6,621 bases of DNA, taken from positions 1-6,621 of the forward strand of contig CBFIHR010000137.1 of the NCBI GenBank assembly GCA_965662365.1, given 5' to 3'. Shown here in pieces: positions 5,224 to 6,621 of this stretch. This stretch comes from CAWVWD01 sp965662365 (lineage in GTDB: Bacteria > Bacteroidota > Bacteroidia > Chitinophagales > Saprospiraceae). The translations under genes were made by a program, and so were the position numbers. The notes below the pieces were generated by a model that saw only the letters and a program-made list of their open reading frames with translations, was not told the DNA's origin and searched no databases. Positions within the stretch are counted from its first letter, which is position 1; each line of letters starts with the position of its first letter.

Positions 5224-6507
5224 ATGAAACAATTATTGATCACCTTATTTTTAGTAAGTATTTTTCAGATTAGTTACGCACAGAAAAAAGTCAATTTTAC
5301 GGAATTAGATGAGTTCAATGGCGTAACACATGTTCGTTACGAGCAAACACCTTTTACAGGTATCGGAATTGGTTATTTTGGTAATGGTAAAAAATATCGT
5401 CAAATTCCTTATAAAAATGGTCGTGCTAATGGTTTGGCTAAAGAATGGGACATTCACGGTAATCTTGTTGCGGAAGCCGAATATAAAATGGGCGCAAGAT
5501 ATGGTCGAGAAACGCAATATTATGATAATGGTAATAAAAAGTTGGAAGTTTTTTATCAAAACGGGAAACCAACTGGAACGGTAACAGAGTGGTATGAAGA
5601 CGGCAGCATCATGTCGAGAGGTGAAGTCTTGAATGGCGAATATTTGGGCAAACATACTTGGTGGTATCCGAATGGACAAACCGAACAAACGATTGAATAT
5701 CGTGGCGGTGTTGCGGAGGGAAAAGTACAACTCTGGTATGACGACGGAACAATGCGAAAATCTACAGATTTCAGTAAAGGACAGCCGAATGGTAAATCTA
5801 TCGAATGGTATCGCAATGGTCAAAAAATGAATGAATCGGAATATGTCAACGGTACTTTGCATGGCGACTTCAAACATTGGAAAGACGATGGAAGGCTATT
5901 AGAACTAAAAGTGTATGATAATGGGGAAGTCATTAGATTTGAAGATTACAACAGTGCTAGTTTACGAACTAAAAATGGTTACGATTATATTTTTAATTTA
6001 TTAAACGCCAATTTTGTTATCTCCATGCGAGGAGACAAAGTAGAACCTGTCAGCTCAGAAGGTTTGGCGTTTTTTGTTGATGGTTCGATTGTGCAGTTTT
6101 TTACGATTCCTGTGAGTGAGTTTAAAGGCGAAAGCGAAGAAATTACGGAGGAGGAATTGTGGAAACGCTTTATTGAGGATGAAAAAAATCGAGTAGAATA
6201 TCAATTAGATACAACGATTGAAATTACTCAAAAATCATTTTCATTAAGTGATGAGAGGGGTAAACCTGGTATTTTTTGGCGTTTTGATTTGCCCGTTGCA
6301 ATTACAAAAGGAAAACTAAAAATCGTGCAAGAGCAATATATTGCCTTGAGAATCGGTGAGCAAATTATTCAAATCAATGGCTTTGTTCTGAATGCGAATA
6401 ACCCAGAAGATGTGGAAAAGGATTTAGCGAAAATCATGAATTCTTTGCAGTATTTTGAGAAGCCTATTGATATCGTTCAGTATGCTAAAGATTTGTATAA
6501 GCAGTAG
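5224..6507 (+). CDS. Secreted YwqK/MORN_2-like repeat protein with unassigned C-terminal domain
   Basis: This 427-residue protein has a signal peptide ending in SYAQ (17-20), so it is exported. After a short lead-in, eight repeats start at residues 51, 75, 99, 123, 147, 171, 195 and 219, exactly 24 apart with no insertion. Each has the form W-Y-x-(N/D)-G, an exposed strand, a Y-x-x-G turn and G-x-x-x-x-W, the beta-hairpin pattern of MORN_2/YwqK proteins. The eighth is degenerate at its end. Databases often call this family 'toxin-antitoxin system YwqK family antitoxin', but no toxin gene is adjacent and the signal peptide speaks against a cytoplasmic antitoxin. Residues about 245-427 form a separate domain. 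Its end (QYIALRIGEQIIQINGFV, then acidic helix and NSLQYF) vaguely resembles the PsbP/DcrB fold; this is a guess. Likely a periplasmic or outer-membrane repeat scaffold. No Shine-Dalgarno sequence precedes the ATG. Confidence 0.88.
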   Translation: MKQLLITLFLVSIFQISYAQKKVNFTELDEFNGVTHVRYEQTPFTGIGIGYFGNGKKYRQIPYKNGRANGLAKEWDIHGNLVAEAEYKMGARYGRETQYYDNGNKKLEVFYQNGKPTGTVTEWYEDGSIMSRGEVLNGEYLGKHTWWYPNGQTEQTIEYRGGVAEGKVQLWYDDGTMRKSTDFSKGQPNGKSIEWYRNGQKMNESEYVNGTLHGDFKHWKDDGRLLELKVYDNGEVIRFEDYNSASLRTKNGYDYIFNLLNANFVISMRGDKVEPVSSEGLAFFVDGSIVQFFTIPVSEFKGESEEITEEELWKRFIEDEKNRVEYQLDTTIEITQKSFSLSDERGKPGIFWRFDLPVAITKGKLKIVQEQYIALRIGEQIIQINGFVLNANNPEDVEKDLAKIMNSLQYFEKPIDIVQYAKDLYKQ

Positions 6508-6520
6508 GATTTTGACGACG

Positions 6521-6554
6521 AAACCGTGTCGGTTTTTAAAAACTGACACGGTTT
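6521..6554. terminator. Probable terminator after MORN-like gene
   Basis: The arms 6521-6535 and 6540-6554 form a 15-bp stem with one G-T pair (6531/6544) around a TTAA loop. It starts 13 bp after the TAG at 6507. The T-run after the stem is short (TTTTC), so termination may be weaker than at the other two hairpins. The remaining 67 bases to the window end show no gene I can support. Confidence 0.7.
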
Positions 6555-6621
6555 TCAACAAAAAAGTGAACGACTAAAAACTTAAAAGCAGTTTCCGTTA
6601 AGTAGGTGTACGACAGTTTCT

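Noticed and set aside
5305..5877. 190-residue minus-strand open frame inside the MORN-like gene
   Set aside because: It is the antisense shadow of a regular 24-codon repeat; the recurring codons keep the opposite frame open. The plus-strand frame has signal peptide, repeats and terminator.
5224..6507. Reading the YwqK-like gene as an antitoxin of a toxin-antitoxin pair
   Set aside because: No small partner gene is adjacent, the protein is large and has a signal peptide, and the name comes from database labelling and not from function.
6582..6621. Possible 3' end of a minus-strand gene entering from the right edge
   Set aside because: One minus frame is open for 12 codons to a TAA at 6582-6584, and a hairpin would then separate convergent genes, but 12 codons are far too few to support a call.

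Overview
The window looks like an ordinary chromosomal stretch from an AT-rich member of the Bacteroidota, most likely a flavobacterium-type organism. The evidence is a DUF4294 protein (a family I know only from this phylum), signal peptides ending in ...FSQ or ...SYAQ, several short Bacteroidota-style lipoproteins, an OmpA-like protein with a barrel typical of the phylum, a YwqK/MORN-type repeat protein, and no Shine-Dalgarno sequence before any start codon. The assignment rests on family recognition, not on a search.

Layout. Bases 1-2334 (+) hold a large OmpA-family outer-membrane protein whose 5' end lies outside the window: a beta-barrel, an acidic and Thr/Lys-rich linker, a long coiled coil and a C-terminal peptidoglycan-binding domain. 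It converges on a minus-strand DUF4294 gene (2447-3106), and a perfect 16-bp hairpin between them can terminate both. A divergent, gene-free 375-bp region follows (3107-3481). Next come two small lipoprotein genes in tandem (3482-3739 and 3855-4157, both +) that share a common pattern and are probably diverged paralogues. After a 321-bp AT-rich gap there is a lipid-anchored thioredoxin-fold protein with a CGWC site (4479-5027, +) and a strong hairpin terminator. A repeat-rich leader with a perfect 14-bp inverted repeat precedes a secreted protein of eight exact 24-residue MORN-like repeats and an unassigned C-terminal domain (5224-6507, +). A last hairpin (6521-6554) closes that gene.

How the genes fit together. 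Every complete protein carries an export signal, and the truncated OmpA protein is an envelope protein by its domains, so the region is an envelope gene neighbourhood. The spacings (112-375 bp) and the terminators argue that most genes are separate transcription units; only the two small lipoproteins might be co-transcribed. I see no mobile element, CRISPR array, RNA gene or defence system. I find no convincing new multi-gene system. The items most worth a second look are the paired small lipoproteins, the coiled-coil-expanded OmpA protein, the repeat-rich leader at 5123-5205 and the unassigned C-terminal domain of the MORN-like protein.
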